A stretch of 64,000 nt of DNA, from assembly GCA_902578815.1 (NCBI GenBank), contig CACHEI010000007.1:1-64000 (forward strand). Reading direction: 5' to 3'. The notes under the pieces were generated by a model. It did not search any database. It was not told the DNA's origin and was given only the letters and a program-made list of their open reading frames with translations. Shown here piece after piece: positions 8,577 through 18,742 of this stretch (position 1 is its first letter; every line of letters begins with the position of its first letter). A program made the position numbers and the translations under genes. This stretch comes from an uncultured SAR116 cluster alpha proteobacterium. GTDB lineage: Bacteria; Pseudomonadota; Alphaproteobacteria; Puniceispirillales; Puniceispirillaceae.

Positions 8577-11198
8577 ATGAAGCTCGTCATCGTTGAGTCC
8601 CCCGCCAAAGCCAAAACCATCAATCGTTACCTTGGTGACGACTACAAGGTACTAGCGTCATACGGCCATGTCTGTGACCTGCCTAGCAAAGATGGTTCGG
8701 TGGCGCCAGACGATGATTTTGCAATGAAATGGCAGGTCTCAAGCGATTCTGAAAAACATCTCAAGGAAATCAAATCTGCGCTCAAAAAGGCAGACAAACT
8801 GATTCTGGCGACTGATCCGGATCGTGAGGGTGAGGCTATCAGCTGGCATGTACTGGAGCATCTCAAGGAAAAGAAGCTCGTTGAGGGCAAAGCCATTGAA
8901 CGCGTCGTTTTCAACGAAGTGACCAAAAATGCAGTCCTGAAAGCAATGGACCAGCCGCGTGACCTGGACACGGAACTAATCGATGCCTACCGCGCCCGCC
9001 GTGCCCTTGATTATCTAGTCGGCTTTTCGTTATCGCCAGTGTTGTGGCGCAAGCTGCCGGGATCACGTTCCGCCGGCCGCGTGCAATCGGTTGCCCTACG
9101 CTTGATCTGTGAGCGCGAGGCAGAAATCGAAACCTTTGTCAGCGACGAATATTGGAGTGTTGAGGCTGAATTGGGAAAGGCCGATGGTCGCAATTTCATT
9201 GCCCGGCTGACCCATCTGGATGGTGAAAAGCTGGATAAGCTGAGCATTGGAGGGAAAGACAAGGCGCTGGCGGCGGTGGCGAAAATTGACAGCTGCGCGC
9301 TGTTTGTCAAGGACATCGAGACCAAGCGCGTCCGCCGCAATCCATCACCCCCCTTCACCACCTCGACATTGCAACAGGAGGCGTCTCGCAAAATTGGTTT
9401 TTCAGCAAGCCGGACAATGCAGATTGCCCAGAAGCTCTATGAAGGCATTAATATTGGCAGCGAGACCACCGGCCTCATCACCTATATGCGAACTGATGGT
9501 GTGCAGCTCGGCGCGGAGGCCATCGCCGCATTGCGCGATGATATTGGCACCCGCTATGGCGCGCGATATGTCCCGGATAAACACCGTGTCTACAATACGA
9601 AGGCCGCGAATGCACAAGAAGCTCACGAGGCCATCAGACCGACCGATATCAAAAGGTCCCCGGACAAAATACGGTCCTATCTCGACCATGATCAGGCACG
9701 CCTCTATGAACTGATCTGGAAGCGGACAATCGCCAGCCAGATGCAGTCAGCAGAGCTTGACCAGACAGGTGTTGACATTGGTGACGCCGCCGATAGCGTG
9801 ACAATGCGGGCCAATGGACAGGTGATCGTGTTTGACGGTTTCATGTCGGTCTATCGTGAAAGCAAGGATGCGGCGGATGACCGTGAAAAGTCAGCAGACG
9901 GCAATCAGGGGGGCAGCAGCACCGTTGGTGCCATTCTGCCGGAAATGTCTAAGGCCGAGGCGCTGGCCACCCGTAAAGTCACTCCTGAGCAGCACTTTAC
10001 TCAACCGCCACCTCGTTTCACCGATGCCAGCCTTGTCAAACGCATGGAGGAGCTGGGTATCGGCCGACCATCGACCTATGCGTCAATCATGCAGGTTCTG
10101 CAGACACGCAACTATGTGATCAAGGATCGCAGCCGGTTTATTCCAGAAGACCGTGGACGCCTCGTTTCGACCTTCCTGAACAATTTCTTTGACCGTTATG
10201 TCGAGTATGACTTCACGGCTAAACTAGAGAACCAGCTGGATGCAGTATCGGCTGGCGAGCTGGATTGGCGTGAACTGCTGGGTATCTTCTGGCGTGATTT
10301 TAAATCCGCCATTGATGATACAAAGGATCTGACAATCACCAATGTGCTGGATGTGCTGGATGAAGAGCTGGGGCCACATTTCTTCAAAAAGGGTGATGAT
10401 GGTACGCTGATCCGCACCTGCCCGAATTGTGATGGTGGCCGGCTCGGCCTGAAACTTGGCAAGTTTGGCGCGTTTGTCGGCTGTTCGAACTATCCGGAGT
10501 GTAAATTCACCCGTCAACTCTCCAGCGGTGATGACGCCGATGAGGATAATGCGCCCGTAGGTGATAAGAACATTGGTGATGACACTGCGACCGGCCTGCC
10601 GATCTATCTGCGACGCGGACCATATGGCCCCTATGTCCAGCTTGGAGATCCGGAGACGAAAAAGCCAAAACGTGCCTCGCTGCCAAAGGGGCTGTCGGCA
10701 GCTGATCTTGATCTTGAACGCGCCATCGGCCTGTTGGCATTGCCGCGCGATGTTGGTCCGCACCCAGAAACCGGCGACATGATTCAAGCTGGTCTTGGCC
10801 GGTTTGGCCCCTATCTGAAATATCAGGGCAGCTTTGCCAGCCTGCCAGCCGAGGACGATCTACTGACTATTGGACTGAATCGTGCTGTTGACCTGCTCGC
10901 CGAGGCCGCCAAGAAAAAGGGGCGGGTATTGGGTCAGCATCCCGACGGCGGGGATGTGCATGTCAAGGCCGGGCGCTATGGCCCCTATGTCGAACATAAC
11001 AAGCTGCGGGTGACACTGGCAAAGGGCAGTGATATCAGTGAGATGACGCTTGAGGAAGCGCTGCCGTTGCTCGCGGCGAAAGCAGCAACAGCACCGGCAG
11101 CAAAAAAGACCACGAAAAAAACTGCCAAGAAAGCTGCGAGGAAAACCACCGCAAAGAAAACCGCCACGAAAAAGATAGCGGAACCAAAGGCCAGCTAG
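8577..11198 (+). CDS. topA: DNA topoisomerase I
   Basis: Type IA topoisomerase that relaxes negative supercoils. The TOPRIM domain opens with VESPAKAKTI and carries DPDREGEA at about 80-87. The active-site tyrosine is Tyr303 in GLITYMRTDG. A C-terminal zinc ribbon starts CPNCDGGRLG with the second pair CSNYPEC. Several repeats of the RFGPYLKYQG / RYGPYVEHNK type follow. The last 40 or so residues are a Lys/Ala-rich tail (repeated KKTAKK-like units), common in Alphaproteobacteria and presumably DNA-binding. It is 873 aa, and its stop TAG overlaps the rnr GTG start by one base. Confidence 0.97.
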   Translation: MKLVIVESPAKAKTINRYLGDDYKVLASYGHVCDLPSKDGSVAPDDDFAMKWQVSSDSEKHLKEIKSALKKADKLILATDPDREGEAISWHVLEHLKEKKLVEGKAIERVVFNEVTKNAVLKAMDQPRDLDTELIDAYRARRALDYLVGFSLSPVLWRKLPGSRSAGRVQSVALRLICEREAEIETFVSDEYWSVEAELGKADGRNFIARLTHLDGEKLDKLSIGGKDKALAAVAKIDSCALFVKDIETKRVRRNPSPPFTTSTLQQEASRKIGFSASRTMQIAQKLYEGINIGSETTGLITYMRTDGVQLGAEAIAALRDDIGTRYGARYVPDKHRVYNTKAANAQEAHEAIRPTDIKRSPDKIRSYLDHDQARLYELIWKRTIASQMQSAELDQTGVDIGDAADSVTMRANGQVIVFDGFMSVYRESKDAADDREKSADGNQGGSSTVGAILPEMSKAEALATRKVTPEQHFTQPPPRFTDASLVKRMEELGIGRPSTYASIMQVLQTRNYVIKDRSRFIPEDRGRLVSTFLNNFFDRYVEYDFTAKLENQLDAVSAGELDWRELLGIFWRDFKSAIDDTKDLTITNVLDVLDEELGPHFFKKGDDGTLIRTCPNCDGGRLGLKLGKFGAFVGCSNYPECKFTRQLSSGDDADEDNAPVGDKNIGDDTATGLPIYLRRGPYGPYVQLGDPETKKPKRASLPKGLSAADLDLERAIGLLALPRDVGPHPETGDMIQAGLGRFGPYLKYQGSFASLPAEDDLLTIGLNRAVDLLAEAAKKKGRVLGQHPDGGDVHVKAGRYGPYVEHNKLRVTLAKGSDISEMTLEEALPLLAAKAATAPAAKKTTKKTAKKAARKTTAKKTATKKIAEPKAS

Positions 11199-13468
11199 TG
11201 GCAGAACGGGACCAGACGAAAGCCGATCTACCTGATGAAGCGGCAATCATCGAATTCATAAACAGCTGTCCGACACCACCCTCAGCGCGCGACATCGCCC
11301 GGGCTTTCAAACTTCCCGCTGATCAACGCGCCCCCCTGCGGCGCATGTTGCGCGAGATGGCCGCGTCCGGCAAAATCAACCGACGTGAGGGGCGACGCGT
11401 CGCCACCCCGGACCAACTACCAGAAGTCACAGTTCTCGAACTTGTCTCATTTGATGACAATGGCGATGGTCTCGCCCGACCAGCAGCGGGTTATGATGGT
11501 GATTTACCGGAGATACGGGTGATTCTAAGCCGCAAGGCAGGGCGTGCGCCCGCTATTGGCCAGACAATCCTGGCCCGCCTTGCCCGGACTGGACCGGTAC
11601 ATTACGAGGCACGTATAATCCGTGTTCTCGAACGCCAGCAACAGCGTCTGTTTGGCGTTGTTGAAACAGCCGCCAAAGGGTTGATGCTGGTCCCGGCCGA
11701 GCGCGGCAAACGGCATCCCGTGAGTTTACAGTCTTTCACTGACCTTCCCTGCAATGCCGGTGATCTGGTCGAAGCTGAAATGGTGTCCTCGCGTGGCTAT
11801 CTTGGCAAGACAGCACGCGCCATCCGCAATCTCGGACCGGTTGACCAGAAGGGTGCATTCAGCGCACTTGCCCTTGCCGAATTTGGCATCCGACATGTCT
11901 TTCCAGAACCGGTTCTGGCGGAATCCCGTGGGCTGAAGGTACCACCAGCAAAAGGTCGCAGCGATTTGCGTGACGTGCCACTGGTCACAATTGACGGCGC
12001 CGATGCCCGTGATTTCGACGATGCTGTCTTCGCCGAACCAATGGATAATGGTGGCTGGCGGCTGCTGGTGGCAATTGCTGATGTTGCCCATTATGTGCGT
12101 CCAGGTTCCGCACTCGATAAAGAGGCGCGCCTTCGTGGCAACTCAGTCTATCTGCCAGATCTGGTAGTGCCAATGCTGCCAGAGGATATTTCAAATAATT
12201 TATGTTCGCTACGCCCTGATGAGGACCGCGCCGTCATGGTAGCCGAAATCAACATTGACGAGGATGGCAAGCGAAGAGATTTCAGCATCTACCGCGCGCT
12301 GATCCGCTCGCATGCCAGACTGACCTATGATCAGGTGCAGTCGGTCTTTGAGGGAACCCTCGATGAGGCTGATGTCGGGGTTGGGCATGGCACTTTGCAC
12401 AACCTGTTCGGTGCCTGGCGGTCCCTTGATCGGGCGCGGCATGAACGCGAACCGCTGGCACTCAATCTCAAAGAACGCCGGGTCGTAATGAATGAGGATG
12501 GTGAAGCCATAGCCATCAGCCAGCGCAGCCAAAGCGAATCGCAGCGGTTGATCGAGGATTTCATGATCACTGCCAATGTCGCGGCGGCCGACAGTCTGCT
12601 TGGCGCGCGCCAGACTTGCGTTTTCCGTGTACATGGTGCGCCTGATCCAAAAAAGACAGACACGCTGTTCGCGCTGGCCGCGACAATCGGAACTCCCTTT
12701 GCCAAAGGACAGGTGTTGCGTCCCCGTCAATTCAACAGTCTGCTTGCAAAAGTGGCTGACACATCGGATGAGATGATGGTCAATGAGGCGGTTCTGCGCA
12801 GTCAGACAAAGGCTGTTTATAGCATTGATAATATTGGGCATTTTGGCTTATCCCTACGCAATTATGCGCATTTCACCTCGCCGATCAGACGGTATTCGGA
12901 TCTGCTGGTCCATCGCGCTCTGATTGACGCCGCAAGTGCAAAAAAGCCACCGGGTGATGGCCAGAATGGGCTGCCAGCCGAACAGATTGCCGAAATCTGC
13001 ATTCACATCTCCGAGACAGAGGCCAGCGCTGCTGCTGCCGAACGGCGCACCATCGACCGCTTTGCCGCTGCTTTGTTCACAAAAAGGCTGCGCGATGTCG
13101 TTGAGGGGGTGATTATCGGCATAACTGGTTTTGGTGCTTTCGTAAGGCTTGAGGATGGCGCAGCCGATGGCTTTTTACCTCTGGCCGGCCTGCCCGATGA
13201 TTTCTACGATCTTGACGCGGCAGGGCCGTGTCTCACCGGGCGGCATAGCGGTTGGAGCTTTACCGTTGGCACAACTCTGAAGGCAAAGGTTGAGGAGGTC
13301 ACTCCGATCAGCGGCGGCATTCTGCTAAGCTGGATGGAGGGTGGCACGATCACCGAAAAGAAAAAACGCAAAGCCTCCTCCTCCCGCCGACAGACCAAAG
13401 GAGCCAAGGCGGGCGCGCTTTTCGGCAACAAAGGTGCCAAGCGCAAAGGCGCACGAAAAAGGCGATGA
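11198..13468 (+). CDS. rnr: ribonuclease R (3'-5' exoribonuclease)
   Basis: RNase R degrades structured RNA and takes part in RNA quality control. The 756-residue product starts at GTG, overlapping the topA stop. An N-terminal winged-helix region (FINSCPTPPSARDIA) precedes cold-shock-like domains. The RNB catalytic core has DGADARDFDDAVFAE with the metal-binding aspartates and a later HFTSPIRRYSDLLVHR motif. An S1 domain (VIIGITGFGAFVRLEDG) and a Lys/Arg-rich tail close the protein. topA-rnr is a conserved alphaproteobacterial pair. Confidence 0.96.
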   Translation: MAERDQTKADLPDEAAIIEFINSCPTPPSARDIARAFKLPADQRAPLRRMLREMAASGKINRREGRRVATPDQLPEVTVLELVSFDDNGDGLARPAAGYDGDLPEIRVILSRKAGRAPAIGQTILARLARTGPVHYEARIIRVLERQQQRLFGVVETAAKGLMLVPAERGKRHPVSLQSFTDLPCNAGDLVEAEMVSSRGYLGKTARAIRNLGPVDQKGAFSALALAEFGIRHVFPEPVLAESRGLKVPPAKGRSDLRDVPLVTIDGADARDFDDAVFAEPMDNGGWRLLVAIADVAHYVRPGSALDKEARLRGNSVYLPDLVVPMLPEDISNNLCSLRPDEDRAVMVAEINIDEDGKRRDFSIYRALIRSHARLTYDQVQSVFEGTLDEADVGVGHGTLHNLFGAWRSLDRARHEREPLALNLKERRVVMNEDGEAIAISQRSQSESQRLIEDFMITANVAAADSLLGARQTCVFRVHGAPDPKKTDTLFALAATIGTPFAKGQVLRPRQFNSLLAKVADTSDEMMVNEAVLRSQTKAVYSIDNIGHFGLSLRNYAHFTSPIRRYSDLLVHRALIDAASAKKPPGDGQNGLPAEQIAEICIHISETEASAAAAERRTIDRFAAALFTKRLRDVVEGVIIGITGFGAFVRLEDGAADGFLPLAGLPDDFYDLDAAGPCLTGRHSGWSFTVGTTLKAKVEEVTPISGGILLSWMEGGTITEKKKRKASSSRRQTKGAKAGALFGNKGAKRKGARKRR

Positions 13469-13582
13469 TCCTGACTTGACAAAAGCCACGCCATCGCGCA
13501 CGTTGCCGGTTAATATCAGTTTCACGCAGCCCCACGCGGCACAATCATTGGGGATCTGCGACACTTGTTAGGAGCAATAGCT

Positions 13583-13750
13583 ATGGCAAAGCCAGCCACC
13601 CTGCAGATCCGGCTCGTTAGCACAGCCGACACGGGCTATTTTTATGTCACAAAAAAGAATCCGCGCACAAAACCAGAAAAACTCGAAGTGATGAAATATG
13701 ATCCACGTGCGCGAAAGCATGTGCTGTTTCGTGAAGCCAAAATTAAGTAA
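13583..13750 (+). CDS. rpmG: 50S ribosomal protein L33
   Basis: A 55-residue basic protein starting [18 protein letters not shown], with [16 protein letters not shown] and [18 protein letters not shown], all typical of L33. It lacks the CxxC pairs, so it is the zinc-independent form. The ATG at 13583 is preceded by AGGAGC at 13570-13575. A longer in-frame start upstream adds residues foreign to the family. It often follows rnr in this group. Confidence 0.96.
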   Translation: MAKPATLQIRLVSTADTGYFYVTKKNPRTKPEKLEVMKYDPRARKHVLFREAKIK

Positions 13751-13769
13751 GCCGACTGTCCGCGCCTAG

Positions 13770-14659
13770 ATGCTGCGCTTGTCCGTTGACAAGAATATGT
13801 TTCATGCCGCCATTCTATTGGATGGCGACGACGTTGTTTCCAACTTTCAGACTCCCACCTCTGCTTACAGCTATCTTGACTGCCTGCTGGCAGTAAGCGA
13901 CGACGTCACTACGCTGAAATCCAAAGCGCCGTCACACCGCCCCACCGGCATAGCACTTCCCATTGTCATTCTTGATAAAATAATGCAAAACGCGCCACTT
14001 GGCTGTTTGAATCGCAAGCCCATCAACCAGGATTGCAGGACAGCCTCGGGCGCGAAATCGTAATTGTAGGCTATGGCACCTGTTTCACTCTCTATGAAGC
14101 ATTGTACGGTGCGGGCTATGACGCAGAAACCTTGTTCAGCATGCATATCGATGCCAAGTGCACCGGCGTATTTGTGGCCGGCGGACGCTAGCTTGCTGGT
14201 GCTAGAACCATCACCGTGAACTGGGCGCATCTGCCGCTTCCATCCTCGGCCCCCGATGAATTGGACGGGCATGATTGCTGGTGCCGGCGCACTGGTTGCA
14301 TGTAATCGTTTCGGCTGAAGGTGTCGAGCAGGATTACTTCAAAATCATCGAAAGCCGGACCTTTGCCGCCCCCATTGCAAGTACTGCCGCCAACAGCGAT
14401 ATCCTCACCAAAGATTAAGTTGCAGGTGCTCAGGGACCGGCTTGGAAGCGCCGCATCCGCCTTGATCACAATAGTTAACCCAGAGGTGGTAGTGATCGGT
14501 GGTATGGTGGGAATGATGGAGCAAATGTGCAGGACAGTGCCTCGCAAATGGCCTGGCTATGTCATAGCACAAAATCCAGTGAAGAGGCTTGTGCCAGCGC
14601 AATGCTGTTTCAAGGCAGCAGTGACCAAAGCGACATTGTTGGCAAAAACAAAGGAGTGA
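13770..14659 (+). pseudogene. decayed ROK-family sugar kinase
   Basis: Pieces of a ROK kinase (glucokinase, fructokinase or N-acetylglucosamine kinase type) lie in order but in different frames. First, an N-terminal stretch LRLSVDKNMFHAAILLDG. Second, at about 14040-14190 in another frame, LGREIVIVGYGTCFTLYEAL and DAKCTGVFVAGGR, ending at TAG. Third, after that stop, VNWAHLPLPSSAPDELDG and the zinc-motif remnant CWCRRTGCM, then a TAA. Fourth, from about 14321 a C-terminal part with NPEVVVIGGMVG, VPRKWPGYVI and VKRLVPA. The nucleotide-binding DxGGT motif is gone (SVDKN). Several frameshifts and stops make function very unlikely. The exact substrate cannot be told. Confidence 0.88.
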
Positions 14660-14668
14660 CGCCCCTCG

Positions 14669-15496
14669 TCAACGGCAGACCGGCGCCTCGATATCTTCAA
14701 TTTTGGTCAGGTCGGCCGCAATGCTGAAATCGCCGTAATCAATGACATAATTGCGAACAACACCATTGGGCTGCATTGAAAATTTTATCTCATATTCGGG
14801 TTCGGACGTTTTTGCCGTCGGCTTAAAATAAGCCACCTGTATAGGCCAGAATCCATCTTCTCCAAGTCCACCGAGGTCTATTGCATCTTCAACTGTCTGC
14901 CAGACACCAACCACGGTGCTGGTGGTCATCAGCGCATCATCTGGTTCACCGCCGGTAAAAATCGTCGCAGCAATCATCGTTTTGCCACTGTCAGCAGCAT
15001 CAAGAATGCTTTCCAGATGGCGGACCGGGAAATAGGTACCCTGCGGCAACTTCAACTCAGCCTCCGGGTCCAGCGAGAAAAAGGCGCTGCCACTGTCTTT
15101 GGCGGACAGGTCAGCAAAACCGCCAAAATCCTTGCGCCCAAGAAAAGTACTGTCTTCCGTGACATCAAAGCTGAATTTATCACCGCTATCGGCTTCCCAG
15201 GATTCGAAATGTGAGAGAATTCGGTCGCTGCCGCCAGTGTCATTTATAAATTCGATCATATAATCCTCGACCGAAACCCATCCATCACAATCGCGCTCAA
15301 CAATAAAGGCCGACCTGCCAACAACATTGACGATGCGTGAATTTTGGACACGATCACCAAGACGCATCTCATAGAACGCCTTGTGCGCAGAGATACTACC
15401 GGCATTGGCCGCTTGTGTTGTTACCACAAGGCCGACAAGTACGCCGATCAGTAATCGGTTCCGATATTTCAGTTTAATCACATCAATCCTCATCAT
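14669..15496 (-). CDS. eipB: EipB-like (DUF1849) periplasmic cell-envelope protein
   Basis: EipB is a beta-spiral periplasmic protein needed for envelope integrity, studied in Brucella. The 275-residue product has a signal peptide (basic start, hydrophobic LLIGVLVGLVV core, probable cleavage after ANA at residue 32). The mature protein begins with the family-like AHKAFYEMRLGD. Two cysteines, Cys70 in ERDCDGW and Cys274 two residues from the end, sit where the conserved EipB disulfide is expected. SHFESWEAD and VAYFKP also fit the family. It faces the ROK pseudogene with a 9-base gap. Confidence 0.88.
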   Translation of the reverse strand: MMRIDVIKLKYRNRLLIGVLVGLVVTTQAANAGSISAHKAFYEMRLGDRVQNSRIVNVVGRSAFIVERDCDGWVSVEDYMIEFINDTGGSDRILSHFESWEADSGDKFSFDVTEDSTFLGRKDFGGFADLSAKDSGSAFFSLDPEAELKLPQGTYFPVRHLESILDAADSGKTMIAATIFTGGEPDDALMTTSTVVGVWQTVEDAIDLGGLGEDGFWPIQVAYFKPTAKTSEPEYEIKFSMQPNGVVRNYVIDYGDFSIAADLTKIEDIEAPVCR

Positions 15497-15617
15497 CTGA
15501 TCTCGAAATATGGCTGGAAATTGGTGTTTTCAATAGGTTTGCCTTCACCTGCTGCAATTTTTCCTCTATACCTCCGTCATTCCAGAGTGAACGCAGGCCC
15601 CAAAAATAGTGGTAAGT

Positions 15618-16808
15618 ATGTCACGCACCCCAAAAGCTCCAAAAATCCCCACCTCAAATACACATGAGCCAATTACCACCACAAAGGCGCTTGCTGCCAT
15701 TGTAGAACGCTACCAGTCAGCGCCTTTTCTAGCAGTAGATACCGAATTCATGCGGGAAAAAACCTATTATTCGCAGCTCTGCCTGATTCAGATCAGCGAT
15801 GGCAAGAAGGCGGTCTGTATCGATCCGTTGGCACAGGGTCTGGAACTGGATGCACTGTGGAGTTTGATGCGCGATGAGGCCATTCTCAAAGTGTTTCACG
15901 CGGCGCATCAGGATCTGGAGATTTTCCTGAATTTGATGGGTGACCTGCCCCGCCCTGTATATGACACGCAGATCGCGGCGATGGTGATGGGTCAGGGTGA
16001 TCAGGTTGGGTATGACAAGCTTGTCAAGGCCGTTCTAGACCATGACATCGACAAAACATCACGGTTTACAGATTGGTCAAAGCGTCCTCTCAGTGACCGG
16101 CAAATTGCTTATGCGCTGGATGACGTGATTTTTTTGGCACAACTATACCCTATCATCATCAACCAGTTAGACAAACAGGGACGGGTCGCCTGGCTGGCAG
16201 ATGAATTTGACCGGCTAGCCAGCCCTGATACCTATAGGACAATACCTGAGGACGCATGGAAGCGTATCAAAATCCGCCATATGAAGCCTCCTGCGCTGCT
16301 CCGTCTGATTCATCTCGCCGCATGGCGCGAGCGTGAGGCCCAAACACGTGATCTGCCACGCAACCGCATTTTACGTGATGAAACATTGATTGATCTCGCC
16401 GGCAGCAACCCCGAAAACCGCGGCGCCTTTTCCAAGATTAGGAATTTTCCCGGCGGTACTGATGGCAAGTTGATCGACCCAGTTCTTAAGGTTCTCGCTA
16501 CGGCGGCAACAGCATCTCCGGATGATGCCCCAACGCAGGACAAAAGTAAAAGACAGAAGCGGCCACCAGCTGCCATTTTGGAGTTACTTCGCGTTCTGCT
16601 TAAACATGTTACTGACTATCATGACATCGCACCCCGCCTTATTGCCTCGGCCGAGGATCTAGAGGCGTTAGCACTTGATGACAATGCCCCCATTCGGGCA
16701 CTTGATGGATGGCGGCGTGATATTTTTGGAACGCCGGCCCTGAAACTGAAAAACGGCGACATTGCCATTGCCATTGAGAACAAAAAAATCCGGTTGATTG
16801 ATTTGTAG
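15618..16808 (+). CDS. rnd: ribonuclease D
   Basis: DEDD-type 3'-5' exoribonuclease for tRNA and small RNA maturation. The exonuclease motifs are all visible: Exo I VDTEFMREKTYY, Exo II HAAHQDLEIF, Exo III SDRQIAYALDDV. The C-terminal half carries HRDC-type helices (REREAQTRDLPRNRILRDE). ATG 15618 gives 396 aa; a GTG at 15609 would add three residues, and neither has a strong ribosome site. Its end is convergent with hda, separated by 16 bases. Confidence 0.94.
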   Translation: MSRTPKAPKIPTSNTHEPITTTKALAAIVERYQSAPFLAVDTEFMREKTYYSQLCLIQISDGKKAVCIDPLAQGLELDALWSLMRDEAILKVFHAAHQDLEIFLNLMGDLPRPVYDTQIAAMVMGQGDQVGYDKLVKAVLDHDIDKTSRFTDWSKRPLSDRQIAYALDDVIFLAQLYPIIINQLDKQGRVAWLADEFDRLASPDTYRTIPEDAWKRIKIRHMKPPALLRLIHLAAWREREAQTRDLPRNRILRDETLIDLAGSNPENRGAFSKIRNFPGGTDGKLIDPVLKVLATAATASPDDAPTQDKSKRQKRPPAAILELLRVLLKHVTDYHDIAPRLIASAEDLEALALDDNAPIRALDGWRRDIFGTPALKLKNGDIAIAIENKKIRLIDL

Positions 16809-16824
16809 ACCTGCTTCAAAGCAT

Positions 16825-17511
16825 CTATTGCGGCAGTTTCTCCTGCCGAAAATCAACCTGACCTGGTTCCATGACAGATCTTGCCAGGGACAGTGTGATG
16901 TGGCTTCTGTTTGCCAATGAAAGACTGTCCATTCTAACGACAACATCATGAGCAGCAGAGAAGGAACGTTCCATGCGGGCGACAAGATAACGGATTACAT
17001 TCTCCGGCGCATATAATTGCCGTTCGGCGAATTTCTTATGTAGCAGGGCGTGCAGAAGTCTGTCATCAGGCCCATCAATCATCGCCAGATTGACGGCCCG
17101 TATCCGTGACGCAAGGTCAGGTAACCGCCAAGCCATCCTGGCCACTGGCTGAGTGCTTATGATCAACAGTGATCCACCAATGTCACGCGTATGATTGAAG
17201 AGATGAAACAACCCCTTTTCGGCCAGCGAAACTCTGCCGAGGTGGATGACGAAATTCAACGCATCACCAAGACCTTCAAGATCGTCATCAAGATCACTAA
17301 GCAGTACCGCGCCACTTTTTGCCTGCCAGACAGCCGCCAGATGCGATTTACCACTTGCCTTTGGGCCGGCGATGTTTAGCGCACAGAACTGACCTACCCA
17401 ATCCGGCCAGCGATCAATCCATTCGGCGGCAATGTAGTTACACTCGCTAATGATGAAATCACCATGCTCATCAGTTCTGCGAATCTGCAAATCAAGGGGA
17501 AGTTGCTGCAT
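16825..17511 (-). CDS. hda: DnaA-related regulatory protein Hda (HdaA-like)
   Basis: Hda works with the sliding clamp to stimulate ATP hydrolysis on DnaA and so limits re-initiation. The 228-residue product opens with QQLPLDLQ, a likely clamp-binding motif (QLPLDL), and has an intact Walker A, GPKASGKS at 49-56. Sensor-type stretches LPDLASRIRA and LVARMERSFSAAHDVV match the family. Oddly, the Walker B segment reads NFVIHLGR (86-93) with no acidic pair, so ATP hydrolysis by this protein itself looks doubtful. It lies just downstream of a DUF2066 gene on the same strand. Confidence 0.85.
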   Translation of the reverse strand: MQQLPLDLQIRRTDEHGDFIISECNYIAAEWIDRWPDWVGQFCALNIAGPKASGKSHLAAVWQAKSGAVLLSDLDDDLEGLGDALNFVIHLGRVSLAEKGLFHLFNHTRDIGGSLLIISTQPVARMAWRLPDLASRIRAVNLAMIDGPDDRLLHALLHKKFAERQLYAPENVIRYLVARMERSFSAAHDVVVRMDSLSLANRSHITLSLARSVMEPGQVDFRQEKLPQ

Positions 17512-17525
17512 TGGCTTGCTACCCT

Positions 17526-18680
17526 CTAATTGCCAGTCAGCGGGATAACCGACTGATGGCCATCTTCTGTTATGACCAGTGACAAACCATGCGCCATAAG
17601 TGCATTCTTCACAGCGGCCTTTGTTCCCTCAACATTGACCGTAACCGTGCCCGAGGTCACATCGAGCTTGCGGATTTGGTAACCATTGAATACTGCAATC
17701 TTGTCAAAAACTGCCAGCCGCGCCGCCCACTCCTCAAGTGAACTGATGGGCAGGATCAACGTTATCTTCTGGGTATCACTGCCCGAAATGGCGTTAGCCG
17801 CATACCAGCTGGCCTGCATCTCCAGCAAAATCTGCGAGCGGGCAACAGCCAATTTACCAACAAGATCACTCGACACCGGCAGATCGATCATCCTTGCCAA
17901 AGTGGTGATCAATTCACCATCACGGGAAAACAGCTGGCCATCAACTGTTAGGACCGGGGTTGAACCATCATAATCAAGACGCGCAATGACTAGCATGGTC
18001 TGCTCCGCCTCAGCCAACGTTGCGGCATGGGTCAGTGTCACGGGATTGGCCTGAGCAAGATCTTCGGCCCTAAGGCTCCGCTCATTGATGATCGTCGGCT
18101 CCAACAGCACAAAATTTACTAACCCGTTTGAGGTCTCGACAGCCTCTCGCCATCCAGACAGCCAGCTGTTTTCACGCTGCCAGGCGCGAGCGCCGTCCGG
18201 CCCCTGCCAAACGGGAATAACGAGTATGGGAGGGCTGCGGAGCTCGGTCCATTTTAGACCATCTTTGCGGAAGGTTGCTCGCAGGCGGTTGGCATCAAAA
18301 CAAAAATCAAGCAGTGCGATGTAACGGCCCTGAAGACTATTCTCCTCGGTGATGTGAACGAAATCAGAAAACTGATCAAGATCATAGCGCTCTAGAAACT
18401 GGCTGATTTTTTCAGGATCGTTCAGGAGACGCTCAAGTAAAATGGCGAAAGCCGTCTCAGCGGCAGCTCGCGTCCCCAGCTCACGCGCTTCACCGGCAGT
18501 ATCAGCAAGTTGGTCAATACTGACATCCTGAACACCGAACTCGGGGGTGCTACACTCTTCGGCATGAGTTTGAAACCCGACAAACAACAACAGGACAAGG
18601 ACCAAAAAATGGCTTTTGATGGAGCGCAGGATAACTGACAAAACACCACCTCGCCTGAAAATTAATACTGCAAATACCAC
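17526..18680 (-). CDS. DUF2066 domain-containing secreted protein
   Basis: A 384-residue protein of unknown function. A hydrophobic N-terminal segment (SHFLVLVLLLFVGFQTHA) looks like a signal peptide ending near residue 40, so it is probably periplasmic. The DUF2066 region follows: ARELGTRAAAETAFAILLER, then repeated tests of a FxxD/PILVIPVWQGPDGARAW kind, and a C-terminal ISSLEEWAARL repeat. The true start may be an internal TTG after the first 13 residues, since an AGGCGAGG-like ribosome site sits there. It precedes hda, a conserved pair in Alphaproteobacteria. Divergent from purM. Confidence 0.75.
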   Translation of the reverse strand: MVFAVLIFRRGGVLSVILRSIKSHFLVLVLLLFVGFQTHAEECSTPEFGVQDVSIDQLADTAGEARELGTRAAAETAFAILLERLLNDPEKISQFLERYDLDQFSDFVHITEENSLQGRYIALLDFCFDANRLRATFRKDGLKWTELRSPPILVIPVWQGPDGARAWQRENSWLSGWREAVETSNGLVNFVLLEPTIINERSLRAEDLAQANPVTLTHAATLAEAEQTMLVIARLDYDGSTPVLTVDGQLFSRDGELITTLARMIDLPVSSDLVGKLAVARSQILLEMQASWYAANAISGSDTQKITLILPISSLEEWAARLAVFDKIAVFNGYQIRKLDVTSGTVTVNVEGTKAAVKNALMAHGLSLVITEDGHQSVIPLTGN

Positions 18681-18742
18681 CGCAACGCCCTATGATACGA
18701 CAGGTTGCCTCCTTTATACCATTACCTACAGATGAAGCCAGT

